Numbered from the stretch's first letter, positions 52,540 to 62,514 are shown. The stretch: DNA of 64,000 nt from Paracoccaceae bacterium (GCA_020628545.1 JAHDEX010000001.1:1-64000); one strand, 5' to 3'. Numbers and translations are program-made. The notes: generated by a model not told the origin, from the sequence alone.

Positions 52540-55500
52540 ATGCCTGAAAACGATCACGCCCATCCACGGCGGACCGTGCCGGATGACGGGGTTTACGCGC
52601 CAAACGCCCCCGCACCCTTTGTGGAATTCGGCCTTGCCACCTGTTTTTCCTTCCTGCGCGGGGCCTCTGATGCGGTTGATCTGGCCACCACTGCCTGGGG
52701 GCTGGGATATGATGCGTTGGGGTGCGCAGATCTGAATAGTTTTGCGGGAGCGGTGCGGCTGCATACAGAGGCCACGACCTGTGCCGTGCGCCCGATCATT
52801 GGCACGCGTATTCTGCTTCTCACCGGGGAACAGTTTCTGGTCTATCCCAAAACACGCGACGCCTATGGGCGGCTCTGCCAGCTGATTTCGAAAGGCCGCA
52901 CGCGCGACGCTGAGGGCAACTGGCAGCTCAAAGGCGCCTGTGATCTGACGCTGCAGGATTTGGCGGATCATGCTGAGGGATCGGTCATCATTGCCATCCC
53001 GCCTCGTGCGCTCAGCCGTTTTGCGCGCAGCCTGCCGAAGCTGAAGAAAACCCTCCCCCAGCTGACCCATATCGCTGCAAGTTATCACTACCGCGGGGAT
53101 GATCGCGCACGGCTGAACCGATTGGACAGCGTCGCAGATCAACACAGACTGACGCTGCTGGCCACTAATGACGTGCTCTATCACGCGCCAGAACGGCGGC
53201 CCTTGCAGGACGTGATGACCTGCATTCGTGAGAAAACCACGATTGCCAAGGCCGGGTATCTGTTGAACCCGAATGCTGAGCGGCATCTGAAATCACCCGA
53301 AGACATGTGCCGCCTGTTTACCGAATGGCCCCATGCGATCCGCGCGACGCGGGATTTGGCGGATCAGTTGGCCTTTTCGCTTGAAGAATTACGATACGAA
53401 TACCCTTCGGAAGTCGTTCCAGACGGCATGGATGCACAGTCGTACTTGGAGCAGCTGACCTGGGAGGGCGCCGCGACGCGCTACCCAGACGGTGTACCGG
53501 AAGAAACGCGCGCGACGATCCTCAAGGAACTGGCGATGATCGAACAGAAGAAGATCGCGCAGTATTTCCTGACCATCCACGACATTGTCCGCTACGCACG
53601 AGAGGATGCCGCTCCGCCAATCCTCTGCCAGGGGCGCGGGTCAGCGGCGAATTCGGCCGTTTGCTACGTTCTCGGCATTACGGCAGTGGACCCGGCCCAG
53701 CATCAATTGCTGTTTGAACGTTTCATCTCTGAAGACCGGGACGAGCCGCCGGATATCGACGTCGATTTCGAACATGAGCGGCGTGAGGAGGTCATTCAGC
53801 ATATCTACGAAAAGTACGGCCGCCATCGCGCGGGGCTTTGTGCCACGGTGATCCATTACCGCCCCCGGTCGGCCATTCGTGAGGTTGGCAAGGTGATGGG
53901 CCTGTCGGAAGATGTGACCGGTGCGCTCGCCAAGACGATCTGGGGGTCCTGGGGCAAGGATGTGGATGGGACGCATGTGTCTGAGGCCGGTCTGGATTTG
54001 TCTGACCCGGTGCTGCGCCGCACCATCATCATCGCCCAGCAAATGATCGGGATGCCACGACATCTCGGCCAACATGTGGGCGGGTTCATTCTGACCGAAA
54101 AGGCGCTGACGGAGACAGTGCCGATTGGCAATGGCGCGATGCCGGACCGCAGTTTCATCGAATGGGACAAGGACGATATCGACGCCTTGGGCATTCTGAA
54201 GGTCGATATTCTGGCGCTGGGGATGCTGACCTGCATCCGCAAGTGTTTTGAGATGATTGAGGCGCACTACGGCCAGACCTGGGACCTCGCCACCGTCCCG
54301 CAGGAGGACCCGCGCGTTTACAATATGCTCTGCAAGGGCGACAGCATTGGCGTCTTTCAGGTGGAAAGTCGCGCGCAGATCAACATGTTGCCGCGCCTGC
54401 GGCCTCGGACGTTCTATGATCTGGTGGTGGAGGTGGCGATTGTCCGACCCGGCCCCATTCAGGGCGACATGGTGCATCCCTACCTGCGCAGGCGCAACGG
54501 GGAGGAGCCGATCAGCTACCCTGCCCCCGCCGCTCCCCATGACCCACAAGAGTTAAAGAAGATCCTCGGGCGAACACTGGGTGTGCCGATCTTTCAGGAA
54601 CAGGCCATGAAGATCGCGATTGATGCGGCTAAGTTTTCCTCTAAAGAGGCCAATGAGCTGCGCAAGGCCATGGCGACGTTCCGGTCCAAGGGAACGATTG
54701 GCTTGCTTGAGGAAAAGATGGTCGGGCGCATGGTTGAACGTGGCTATGACCCGGAGTTTGCCGCGAATTGCTTCAACCAGATCAAGGGCTTCGGGGAATA
54801 TGGCTTCCCCGAAAGCCATGCGGCGAGTTTTGCGCAGCTGGTCTATGTCTCAAGCTGGCTCAAATGCCATTTCCCGGATGTCTTCTGCGCAGCCTTGCTG
54901 AATTCGCAACCAATGGGGTTTTATGCGCCTGCCCAACTTGTCCGCGATGCGCAGGAGCATGGGGTGGAGGTGCGACCGGCGGATGTCAACTTCTCCGACT
55001 ACGACTCCACGCTGGAACCCAAGACCACCGGCGGCTGGGCTTTGCGCCTTGGCCTACGCCAGATCGGTGGGCTGCGAGAGGATGCGGCAGCGAAGATCAT
55101 GCACGCCCGCGATCAGCCTTATGAGGATATTCCAGACCTGCAGAAACGCGCGGCCATCACCGCCCCGATTGTCCGGCGTCTGGCCGAGGCCGACGCCATG
55201 CGGTCAATGTTCATCGACCGGCGGCAAGCCTTGTGGGAGGCGAAGGCGCTGCGCGATGCCCCTGATCTACCTCTGTTCCAGGACACCCGGGATGAGGGGG
55301 CAGAGGTGACGGTGCCCCTGCCCGCGATGCCGGTTTGTGAGCAGGTGGTGGCGGACTACCAGACAACGCGATTGTCACTAAAGGCGCACCCAATGGCATT
55401 TCTGCGCAAGTCGATGCGCAAACAGCGGTTCATCGACACCGCCCAACTGAAGGATGCGCGACCCTGGCAAAAGGTAAAAATGGCGGGCCTCGTGCTGATC

Positions 55501-55845
55501 CGCCAAAAACCCGGGACGGCGAAGGGTGTCTGTTTCATTACGATTGAGGATGAGGTGGGCGTGGCCAATATCGTCGTCTGGCCCAAGATGATGGAGGCTT
55601 ACCGTAAGGTTGTGATGCAATCACGCCTCTTGATGATCGAAGGCTACGTGCAACGTGAGGTCGAGGTGATCCACGTGGTGGCCCAGCACCTTGAAGACAG
55701 GAGCGATGCGCTGATGCGGCTTGCACCCGAAGGTATGGAGGCCCCACTGGCCCGGGCGGATGAGGTCAAAAAGCAGATCCCCGCGCCGTCTCGGACGCAT
55801 CCTCGCAATGTGCGGATCATCCCTAAGAGTCGTGACTTCCACTGA
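52540..55845 (+). CDS. dnaE2: Error-prone DNA polymerase III alpha subunit DnaE2
   Basis: DnaE2 is the SOS-induced C-family polymerase that bypasses DNA damage with ImuA and ImuB (1101 residues). The N-terminal PHP domain starts EFGLATCFSFLRGASDAVDL. The polymerase core includes PDIDVDFEHERREEVIQHIY, with the catalytic aspartates near residue 403, and FQVESRAQINMLPRLRPRTF. The OB fold is near residue 960-1050. The open frame runs back through the repeat at 52471, but the ATG at 52540 is near the family start. Its ribosome site is weak. Confidence 0.92.
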   Translation: MPENDHAHPRRTVPDDGVYAPNAPAPFVEFGLATCFSFLRGASDAVDLATTAWGLGYDALGCADLNSFAGAVRLHTEATTCAVRPIIGTRILLLTGEQFLVYPKTRDAYGRLCQLISKGRTRDAEGNWQLKGACDLTLQDLADHAEGSVIIAIPPRALSRFARSLPKLKKTLPQLTHIAASYHYRGDDRARLNRLDSVADQHRLTLLATNDVLYHAPERRPLQDVMTCIREKTTIAKAGYLLNPNAERHLKSPEDMCRLFTEWPHAIRATRDLADQLAFSLEELRYEYPSEVVPDGMDAQSYLEQLTWEGAATRYPDGVPEETRATILKELAMIEQKKIAQYFLTIHDIVRYAREDAAPPILCQGRGSAANSAVCYVLGITAVDPAQHQLLFERFISEDRDEPPDIDVDFEHERREEVIQHIYEKYGRHRAGLCATVIHYRPRSAIREVGKVMGLSEDVTGALAKTIWGSWGKDVDGTHVSEAGLDLSDPVLRRTIIIAQQMIGMPRHLGQHVGGFILTEKALTETVPIGNGAMPDRSFIEWDKDDIDALGILKVDILALGMLTCIRKCFEMIEAHYGQTWDLATVPQEDPRVYNMLCKGDSIGVFQVESRAQINMLPRLRPRTFYDLVVEVAIVRPGPIQGDMVHPYLRRRNGEEPISYPAPAAPHDPQELKKILGRTLGVPIFQEQAMKIAIDAAKFSSKEANELRKAMATFRSKGTIGLLEEKMVGRMVERGYDPEFAANCFNQIKGFGEYGFPESHAASFAQLVYVSSWLKCHFPDVFCAALLNSQPMGFYAPAQLVRDAQEHGVEVRPADVNFSDYDSTLEPKTTGGWALRLGLRQIGGLREDAAAKIMHARDQPYEDIPDLQKRAAITAPIVRRLAEADAMRSMFIDRRQALWEAKALRDAPDLPLFQDTRDEGAEVTVPLPAMPVCEQVVADYQTTRLSLKAHPMAFLRKSMRKQRFIDTAQLKDARPWQKVKMAGLVLIRQKPGTAKGVCFITIEDEVGVANIVVWPKMMEAYRKVVMQSRLLMIEGYVQREVEVIHVVAQHLEDRSDALMRLAPEGMEAPLARADEVKKQIPAPSRTHPRNVRIIPKSRDFH

Positions 55846-55952
55846 CCGCTTTTACGCAGAGTTTCCAGATTTCAAACAATTGCCACAATGATGGTTAATG
55901 TTGCGCGTCCATCAACAACGTAACAGTGACAATTATCAAACGGATACACTTC

Positions 55953-56600
55953 ATGACATTCCTGCGCAGACTGACACTTATCTCAGCTGCGTCTTTGCTT
56001 GCAGCCTGTGGGGGCTCAGGCTCATCGAGTCCGGTAACGACGGCTGAAGCAAACGACGCATTCGATGAACTATTCCAACTATTTGAAGCAGAACTCACGT
56101 TCCAAACAGAAGCGGAACTTATCGCAAAAGGCAGTGCCAGCTATTCGGGCAATGTCTTTGCAGGCGTCACGACCACCGATGACGTTTTCTTTGGTCGTGC
56201 CCGTCTCGAAGTCGACTTCACCGACGGGGGCAGTGTCACCGGTGTAGCAGATGATTTTGTCACATTTGTTGATCCGCTCATTGGAGAAAGTCCAACCTTC
56301 GCCGGCCTCTCCAGCGATGTGGAGTTCACCGAACTCAATGGAGAGCTTACTTTGTCCGGCGGTGCGCTGACGTCCGAGCCATCCGGTGATGCGACGGCAG
56401 GCGTTCTGGAAATCGATGTGTCCGGGAATATCGTTATCCCGGCTACAATCTCGATCACGGACGCACGGGAAGACTATACAATTGACGGGATACTCGCGGG
56501 CCTTGTCATTGACGACGAGCGCTTCGTTGCTGAGGGCGGCGTCACCGCGACAAGCCCGGGCGCGTCCTTTGAGAGCTTTGTCTACATTTTGGCCGACTAA
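55953..56600 (+). CDS. Transferrin-binding-protein-like or beta-rich lipoprotein, unknown function
   Basis: This is a probable lipoprotein of 215 residues. The signal peptide carries a lipobox, SLLAACGG, with the lipid cysteine at about residue 19. The mature part is rich in Gly, Ser, Thr and acidic residues, with alternating segments suited to a beta barrel (SASYSGNVFAG, FGRARLEVDFTDGGSVTGVA). This resembles the C-terminal barrel of transferrin-binding-like lipoproteins, but the match is loose. An upstream GTG at 55926 was rejected. A strong terminator follows. Confidence 0.6.
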   Translation: MTFLRRLTLISAASLLAACGGSGSSSPVTTAEANDAFDELFQLFEAELTFQTEAELIAKGSASYSGNVFAGVTTTDDVFFGRARLEVDFTDGGSVTGVADDFVTFVDPLIGESPTFAGLSSDVEFTELNGELTLSGGALTSEPSGDATAGVLEIDVSGNIVIPATISITDAREDYTIDGILAGLVIDDERFVAEGGVTATSPGASFESFVYILAD

Positions 56601-56625
56601 GCCATCTGACCAAACCTAAAAACGC

Positions 56626-56663
56626 AATGAAGGCTCCCCATAAATGGGGAGCTTTCTTCATTT
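56626..56663 (+). terminator. Long intrinsic terminator after the lipoprotein gene
   Basis: The stem GCTCCCCA-TAAA-TGGGGAGC is extended by AATGAAG / CTTCATT across a TTT bulge and followed by T-rich sequence. It starts 25 bases after the stop codon. Confidence 0.8.
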
Positions 56664-57097
56664 CGCCCCACCACAGCCAACTATCACCGAGCAAATGCCC
56701 CAGTAACGCCACGGTGCGTTAAGGGGTTGTTTACCAATTCACCATCAATTGGAACTCAATCGCGTGAGGGCGGTTGCTGTGATGAGTTTTGAGTTGGCGA
56801 GTTGATAGAATGCAAACCCTATACCCCCACCGGCTGTTGTCGGCCCTACCTTTGGAAACATGCGCCTGCGTGATTTTCTGGGTTCTTTTGGTTGGCTAAC
56901 CGTGCTGCGTGCTGCGTTATGCCCGGCAGCATGTGGCACTCTAAGTAGCTCTATCCCGGAGGTACTGTAACCGGACGCTCTGTCCCGAGCGTCCGGTTGA
57001 CCTCCCCCGACGCAGGACCGACACTCACGATATTGGCGCAAAGGCACCAACCCGCAAAAGGCTTGGTCGCGTCTATCGCTTTGCGTATGACAGAGGC
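56664..57097. other. Gene-free stretch with a strong two-part hairpin
   Basis: No convincing gene lies in these 434 bases; a 30-codon frame at 56860 was not accepted. A perfect 12-base stem AACCGGACGCTC / GAGCGTCCGGTT (56969-56998) is nested in GGAGGT / ACCTCC (56958-57005), with one asymmetric bulge. There is no T-run. It may be a structured RNA, a repeat, or a regulatory site. The promoter of the DctB-like kinase must lie here. Confidence 0.5.
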
Positions 57098-58849
57098 ATG
57101 TCAGACTTGGCTGCCGATCACGGCGATATCCTCCGCCCCAACCGCAAACGCGGTGCTGCGCTCTTTTTGATCGCGATCACTCTCGTCGCGCTGGCCGCGG
57201 CCAGCTACGTCGCGCTGACATCGCAATTGCTGAGGGCCGCATCCGAGCAAACACCCCAGCGCGCCACCTTTTACGCCGATGCGATTGACGACGCGCTCAC
57301 GCGATTGGAGCATTTGCCTTTTGTCCTTTCCACGAACCCGGACATTCGCGCGGCACTTGCATCCGGTGAGGCAGATACCCTCAACCCGCTCCTTGCCGAT
57401 TACGCGCAAAGCGCGGAGGCGGAGTTTGTATATCTCCTCAATCGCAACGGGCTGACGATCGCATCTTCGAACTACCAGGACGCCAACTCGCTTGTCGGAA
57501 ACCACTATACGTTCCGCCCCTACTTTCGCGACGCTGTCGCGGGCGGTGAGGGTCGTTACTTTGCAGTTGGTGTCACAACAGGGCGGCCCGGCTATTTCCT
57601 GGCCGAGCCTGTACGGAGCCTTTCCGGTGAAGTCCTCGGGGTCGTGACGGTCAAAATCGGGTTCGGTGACCTTTCGCGGGTGTTAACCGATAGCGGGGAG
57701 CTCTTGTTGCTGTCGAACGCGCAAGGTGTGGTTCTCGCCAGTTCGGACGAGGCCCTCACCTACGGACAAATCGCATCGATGACGCCGGATGACCTTCTGG
57801 CCTTGCGCCAGCAACAGCAGTTCGGCGAGCAAGTTCTTTTCCCCCTCGATTGGACTGAAAAGACCGAGAGGCGCATTACGCTGGATGGGACCAGCTATGT
57901 CTGGACGCCTGTCTCACTTGCCGAAGAAAACTGGACGCTGCATCTGTTGTCGGATGTCGCTGATATTCGCAGACAGGCGTTTCTGTATGTTGCAGTGGGT
58001 ATCATCACGTTGCTGGCCTTGCTGGTTGCTGCTGCGATCTTCCGGGCTGTGCAGTTGCGCCGTGCACTCACGATCTCAAATGCGGACCGTAAGCGCCTTG
58101 CGTTAGAAATTGAGGATCGCAAGCGCGCGGAGCAAAAGCTGGAAGTGGCGCGAACCGCATTGGCCCGCAAGAACCAGCTTGCCGCCTTGGGGCAGATGGC
58201 GGCATCCATTACCCACGAACTCGGTCAGCCGATTTCGGCCATGCGCAATTACCTTGCAGCGGAAGAAATCACACGCGATGCCGCGCCCGACAGCGTCTTG
58301 CCGGAACTTTCAGGGATCGTTTCGCGCATGCAGGGCATCCTGAACCAACTACGTCAGTTTGGTCAGCATAACCCAAACGCAGACATCAGCTTTTCGCTGC
58401 AGGACACCATCCGCGCGGCACAACAACTTGTTGCGCATACGGCCCAAGCCGCTGATGTGGATATCGACGTGCAGATGCCCGACCACACCGTCAAGCTTAA
58501 GGGCAACCCGCAACAGGTCGAACAAGTGGTCGTCAACCTGTTGCGGAACGCCATTGATGCTACTCATGAAACGGACGTCCGCAATGTCACTCTGACCGTT
58601 CAAGACACCGATACCCAAGTGATCGTAACCGTCGCGGACAGCGGCTGTGGTTTGGGTGACTACACGGTTGCCGATCTTCGGGAACCATTCTTTAGCACAA
58701 AAGCGTCTGGACAGGGCATGGGACTGGGCCTTGCCATTTCGGGACAAATCGTCAACGAGATGGGCGGCACGCTTCAAGCCCGAAACGCGCCAGAAGGTGG
58801 CGCCATCTTCACTGTCACCTTGCCCAAGGACCAAGCCATCGATGCCTGA
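57098..58849 (+). CDS. DctB-like sensor histidine kinase
   Basis: This is a membrane sensor kinase of 583 residues. Two membrane segments (about 20-43 and 295-318) enclose a double-PAS-like periplasmic domain, with YTFRPYFRDAVAGGEGRYFA near residue 145, the pattern of C4-dicarboxylate sensors. A coiled linker is followed by the phosphorylated-histidine motif ITHELGQPISAMRNYL near 370 and the ATPase boxes NLLRNAIDA, DSGCGLG and GMGLGLAI. It overlaps the response regulator by 8 bases. The TAXI TRAP genes downstream are its likely target. Confidence 0.9.
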   Translation: MSDLAADHGDILRPNRKRGAALFLIAITLVALAAASYVALTSQLLRAASEQTPQRATFYADAIDDALTRLEHLPFVLSTNPDIRAALASGEADTLNPLLADYAQSAEAEFVYLLNRNGLTIASSNYQDANSLVGNHYTFRPYFRDAVAGGEGRYFAVGVTTGRPGYFLAEPVRSLSGEVLGVVTVKIGFGDLSRVLTDSGELLLLSNAQGVVLASSDEALTYGQIASMTPDDLLALRQQQQFGEQVLFPLDWTEKTERRITLDGTSYVWTPVSLAEENWTLHLLSDVADIRRQAFLYVAVGIITLLALLVAAAIFRAVQLRRALTISNADRKRLALEIEDRKRAEQKLEVARTALARKNQLAALGQMAASITHELGQPISAMRNYLAAEEITRDAAPDSVLPELSGIVSRMQGILNQLRQFGQHNPNADISFSLQDTIRAAQQLVAHTAQAADVDIDVQMPDHTVKLKGNPQQVEQVVVNLLRNAIDATHETDVRNVTLTVQDTDTQVIVTVADSGCGLGDYTVADLREPFFSTKASGQGMGLGLAISGQIVNEMGGTLQARNAPEGGAIFTVTLPKDQAIDA

Positions 58850-60188
58850 GCAAAACCGTACCGTTGTCATCGACGATGACCAGGAAATGCGACAATCGCT
58901 GCGCGTCCTGCTTGAGCGTTCGGGTTGGGAGGTTCAGGTCTTTGCAAGTGCGCAACAGGCAATGACCAAACTTGATGCGATAGCGCCGGATGTGGTCGTG
59001 TCCGATGTGCGAATGCCGGGGATGTCCGGCATGGAATTGCTAGACGCTCTGACGAAACGCCAATCACCGCCGTTGGTGCTCGTTTCGGCGCACGGGGACA
59101 TCCCAATGGCCGTCGATGCGATCCAGAAAGGTGCATATACTTTTCTCGAAAAACCGTTTGAACCGCGTCGGTTGCTGACGGTCCTGAAACATGCCGCAGA
59201 TCAATACCGGCTTTCTGGTATGACCGTGCGGATGCGCGAGCAACTTGCATCGCTTTCTGGTCTGGATCGCGTTCTGCTCGGCGGCGATGCGCGGATGGCA
59301 GATCTCAAATCGGCGGCCGTCGATGTCGCAACGGCGCATGGACCAGTCTTGATCCGTGGCGAAACCGGGACGGGCAAAGAACTTCTCGCCCGTGCGCTGC
59401 ATCGTTTGGGGTCGCATCGTGATGGGACTTTTGTAGCGCTTAACTGTGCCACCTTGGTTCCGGAGCGCGCGGAAGAACAAATCTTCGGAAACGCGGATAC
59501 ACTGCGCGGCAGCTTTCGCCAAGCGGATGACGGGACACTCTTCCTTGATGAAATTGGAGCATGTCCGATTGATGTCCAACCCAAGTTGCTGCGTGCCATT
59601 GAAACCGGGCAAATCCAGCCAGTTGGCGAGGACGAGGCCATTCAAACGAATGTGAGGATCATTGCGGCGACAAATGAAGACCTTGATGAGATGGTTGCCG
59701 ACGGTTTGTTCCGGTCTGACCTGCTGTTCAGGCTGAACGCATTTGAATTGCGTTTGCCGCGCCTTGCAGATCGTGGTGACGATATTGTCCTGCTCTTTGA
59801 CCACTTCGTAGGCCAGCTTTCAGAGACCTATGAGGTTGCACCGCCGGAATTGACGGCCGACGATGCGGCGGCTTTGCTCGCACATAGCTGGCCCGGCAAT
59901 GTGAGAGAACTGCGCCATGTTGCCGAGCGACGCGTCCTGGCAGCACGCCGTGGTGGAGGTTCGGTCGCAGAGGCGCTCAGGATGGATGATGGCGCTGATG
60001 AAGTTCCGGCAACCTTGCGCGAGGCCGTGGCGAGTTTCGAACGAACGTTGATCGCTAAAGCGATTGCCGCACATGCAGGCAGGATGGACGCTGTCGCAGA
60101 AGCCTTGGGCATCGGCCGCAGAACGCTGAACGAGAAAATCGTGAAACTGGGCCTTGAGAAGGATAAGCTGCTCGGGTCTTCGAATTAA
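58842..60188 (+). CDS. DctD-like AAA+ response regulator lacking the GAFTGA loop
   Basis: This NtrC-type regulator has 448 residues. The receiver has acidic D11-D12-D13 and phosphorylation site D55. The AAA+ domain has Walker A GETGTGKE near 173 and Walker B GTLFLDEIG. A Fis-type helix-turn-helix ends the protein (MDAVAEALGIGRRTLNEKIV). Between IFG and GSFRQADDGT, the usual E-x-GAFTGA sigma-54 contact loop is missing and is replaced by NADTLR. It may therefore act with sigma-70, as described for the NtrC of Rhodobacter capsulatus. It starts inside the kinase gene. Confidence 0.88.
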   Translation: MPEQNRTVVIDDDQEMRQSLRVLLERSGWEVQVFASAQQAMTKLDAIAPDVVVSDVRMPGMSGMELLDALTKRQSPPLVLVSAHGDIPMAVDAIQKGAYTFLEKPFEPRRLLTVLKHAADQYRLSGMTVRMREQLASLSGLDRVLLGGDARMADLKSAAVDVATAHGPVLIRGETGTGKELLARALHRLGSHRDGTFVALNCATLVPERAEEQIFGNADTLRGSFRQADDGTLFLDEIGACPIDVQPKLLRAIETGQIQPVGEDEAIQTNVRIIAATNEDLDEMVADGLFRSDLLFRLNAFELRLPRLADRGDDIVLLFDHFVGQLSETYEVAPPELTADDAAALLAHSWPGNVRELRHVAERRVLAARRGGGSVAEALRMDDGADEVPATLREAVASFERTLIAKAIAAHAGRMDAVAEALGIGRRTLNEKIVKLGLEKDKLLGSSN

Positions 60189-60209
60189 CGTGTCCCGCGC
60201 CAGATATTC

Positions 60210-62243
60210 CTACGATGCCCTGACCTTTGGCACTCCCGAGACCAAGGGGTGTATCTCTTCCCTGCTTTGGGGTTTACCGAAAAGATAGCCTTGCACGTAA
60301 TGACAACGCTCGCGCCTTAGAAAGGCATACTCGGCTTCCGATTCAACGCCTTCGGCAAGGATTGGCATTTTGAGTGCATCACCCAACAAGAGTGTGGAAC
60401 GCACAATTGCGGCGCGCTGATGATCCAGATGCAGGTTGGACACGAAACTTCGATCGACCTTGATCTTGTCAAAGGGAAACGCCCTTAGCGTTGCCAAAGA
60501 TGAATACCCTTTGCCAAAGTCATCCATGGCGATCCGGACGCCCATCTTTTTGATCTGATACATGACCTCCAATGCGCGCGCCTTGTCATCAATGAGAGTG
60601 GCTTCCGTCACCTCAATTTCTAAACGATGGGGCGATAGGCCGCTTTGTGTGAGGCACCCATCTAGTTCAGCGACGAATTCCGGCTGAACGAGCTGCTGTG
60701 GGGCGACGTTGACCGCGATTGAATATGGCTTTTCCCAATTGGCGGCTTCTAAACAAGCTTCGTGCAGCACCCAATGCCCGATGCTTCGGATCAGGCCGGT
60801 TTCTTCGGCCAAGGGGATAAACACCTCTGGCGAGACGCGCCCTCTGATCGGATGGTTCCAGCGCAGAAGTGCCTCGAAACCCGCAATATCACCGCTGCTA
60901 GTTCCGATCTGGACCTGGTAGTTCAGCTCAAACTCCTGCTTTGGCAAGGCTTGCCGCAGGTCATGTGTCAGATGCTGTCTGTCCAAAGCCGCCCGGTCCA
61001 AATCCGCGTCAAAAAAGCAGATTGATTGGGCGACATCACTTTTCGCGCGATACTTTGCCATGTCGGCCTTTTGCAGCACTTCATCCAAAGCAGTTTCGTC
61101 GGAGAGCGTCGTGGCAACACCGATCGTGACGCCCACAGAAAGTGCCGCGTCTGCGAGAATAATATTGCGCGATATGGCATCTTGCATCCGTTGTGCAAAA
61201 CTGGAGGCTTTCTCATTACTTTCGAAACCCAGGAACACGGCGGCAAACTCATCACCACCCGTCCGTGCCACAAAATGCGTCGGCGCGCAGACTTCTTTCA
61301 AGCGCGACGCGACTTCAACCAGCACCGCGTCGCCAATTCGGTTGCCGTGGATGTCATTCACCTCCTGGAAGCGATCGAGATCGAGCGTGAAGACGGCGAC
61401 ATGGGGGTTGCCGGATCCCCTGCGTTGGTCGTCGAGGTCTTCTAGAATCTGATTGAGAAACAACCGGTTGGGCAGCCCCGTCAAAGCGTCATGCAGGTTG
61501 CTGCGTTGAACAGCAGCGACAGCTTCACGCTCTGTCGTCAATTCGACAGAGAACCCAACAAAGCCGATGAAAAGTATGATCGTGGTCACGCATGCGACAA
61601 CTGTTGCAAGCACACCGTCGGACATTAGTTGGGGTGAAACGAATACCAGCGGGTTCAGATTGAGCGAAATGGCCGCCATGCCAGTGAAATGCATCGCGCA
61701 AATCGATGCGACCATGAGAACAGTAGCAAAGAGCGACGCGTGGTTACTCTTCCCTTCTATGACGGACCGATATGCCAATGCGCCGAGAACCGCACCTAAG
61801 ACTACTGACAGCAGAACATGGCTAAACGACCAGATGATATACCCGGGCAGTTCATATGCTGTCATGCCCACATAGTGCATCACGGCGATTGTGCACCCGA
61901 ATACCGCACCTCCACCCAGCGTGCGTATATGGCCGGTCCCGTAGGCGAGCATCATCTTTGCAATCGCATTTCCACCAACCGCAATTCCAAGCGAAACTAC
62001 GGTCAGAGTTGTCGCAAAACCATGAGCCACGCCCGGCTGATAGGCCAGCATTGCGATGAAGTGGGTCGACCAGATTGTCATCCCGCCAATCAGCGCGGAC
62101 AAAGACGTTTGAAACTGCTTTCTCAGCCCGCCAGAGCCAACAAGCCGGCGCGACAGCAGCATTGTGAGGCAGGACCCCAGAATGCATACCAACGCCGCCC
62201 CTCCGACGATCCAGAAATTGTGGTCATGCGCGAGCGAGGCCAT
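60210..62243 (-). CDS. MHYT-GGDEF-EAL cyclic-di-GMP signalling protein
   Basis: This membrane protein of 677 residues can make or break cyclic di-GMP. The N-terminal MHYT domain has seven hydrophobic segments with the repeated motifs THFIAML, MHYVGMTA and MHFTGMAA, which may bind copper and sense a gas. The GGDEF domain keeps RTGGDEFA, and the EAL domain keeps GFEALLRW and the DDFGKGYSSL segment, so both activities are possible. AGGTG precedes the ATG at 62243; a GTG 12 bases upstream is an alternative. It reads opposite to its neighbours. Confidence 0.9.
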   Translation of the reverse strand: MASLAHDHNFWIVGGAALVCILGSCLTMLLSRRLVGSGGLRKQFQTSLSALIGGMTIWSTHFIAMLAYQPGVAHGFATTLTVVSLGIAVGGNAIAKMMLAYGTGHIRTLGGGAVFGCTIAVMHYVGMTAYELPGYIIWSFSHVLLSVVLGAVLGALAYRSVIEGKSNHASLFATVLMVASICAMHFTGMAAISLNLNPLVFVSPQLMSDGVLATVVACVTTIILFIGFVGFSVELTTEREAVAAVQRSNLHDALTGLPNRLFLNQILEDLDDQRRGSGNPHVAVFTLDLDRFQEVNDIHGNRIGDAVLVEVASRLKEVCAPTHFVARTGGDEFAAVFLGFESNEKASSFAQRMQDAISRNIILADAALSVGVTIGVATTLSDETALDEVLQKADMAKYRAKSDVAQSICFFDADLDRAALDRQHLTHDLRQALPKQEFELNYQVQIGTSSGDIAGFEALLRWNHPIRGRVSPEVFIPLAEETGLIRSIGHWVLHEACLEAANWEKPYSIAVNVAPQQLVQPEFVAELDGCLTQSGLSPHRLEIEVTEATLIDDKARALEVMYQIKKMGVRIAMDDFGKGYSSLATLRAFPFDKIKVDRSFVSNLHLDHQRAAIVRSTLLLGDALKMPILAEGVESEAEYAFLRRERCHYVQGYLFGKPQSREEIHPLVSGVPKVRAS

Positions 62244-62394
62244 GACGTGGCACACCTACTTTTCTTAGTTGCGGTCTGGTTCCTGTTAATTGTGAAAAGT
62301 GAACATCTGCTTCCAAGGTCCGCAATTCTCAGCCTCTGACGGACCAAATTTTCAGATGGGCGAAGAGGCTCTAAATAATACAAGCGCACACAGA

Positions 62395-62410
62395 CTGCGG
62401 AAAGCCGCAG
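62395..62410. promoter_or_regulatory. Inverted repeat upstream of the TAXI binding-protein gene
   Basis: CTGCGG-AAAG-CCGCAG lies 105 bases before the TAXI gene, in the 271-base region shared with the divergent cyclic-di-GMP gene. It is a candidate site for the DctD-like regulator. The rest of 62244-62514 shows no clear motif. Confidence 0.4.
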
Positions 62411-62514
62411 ACAGGAAATTGAGCAAGTTGCGGATTGCTTCCTAGCCGAAAGCTATTCTTCCGATTAATCTTCAGTGCGAGGCCCACTCTCGGGCCCCGA
62501 TCTGGGAGGATCCT

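Noticed and set aside
51793-53286. 497-codon open frame on the minus strand across imuB and dnaE2
   Set aside because: It lies opposite two well-supported genes and crosses the repeat pair; the protein has no domain pattern.
53641-54549. 302-codon open frame opposite dnaE2
   Set aside because: Same reason; dnaE2 motifs on the plus strand are clear throughout.
56860-56952. 30-codon frame starting MRLRDFLGSFGWLTV
   Set aside because: The ribosome site is weak, there is no family likeness, and such frames are expected by chance.
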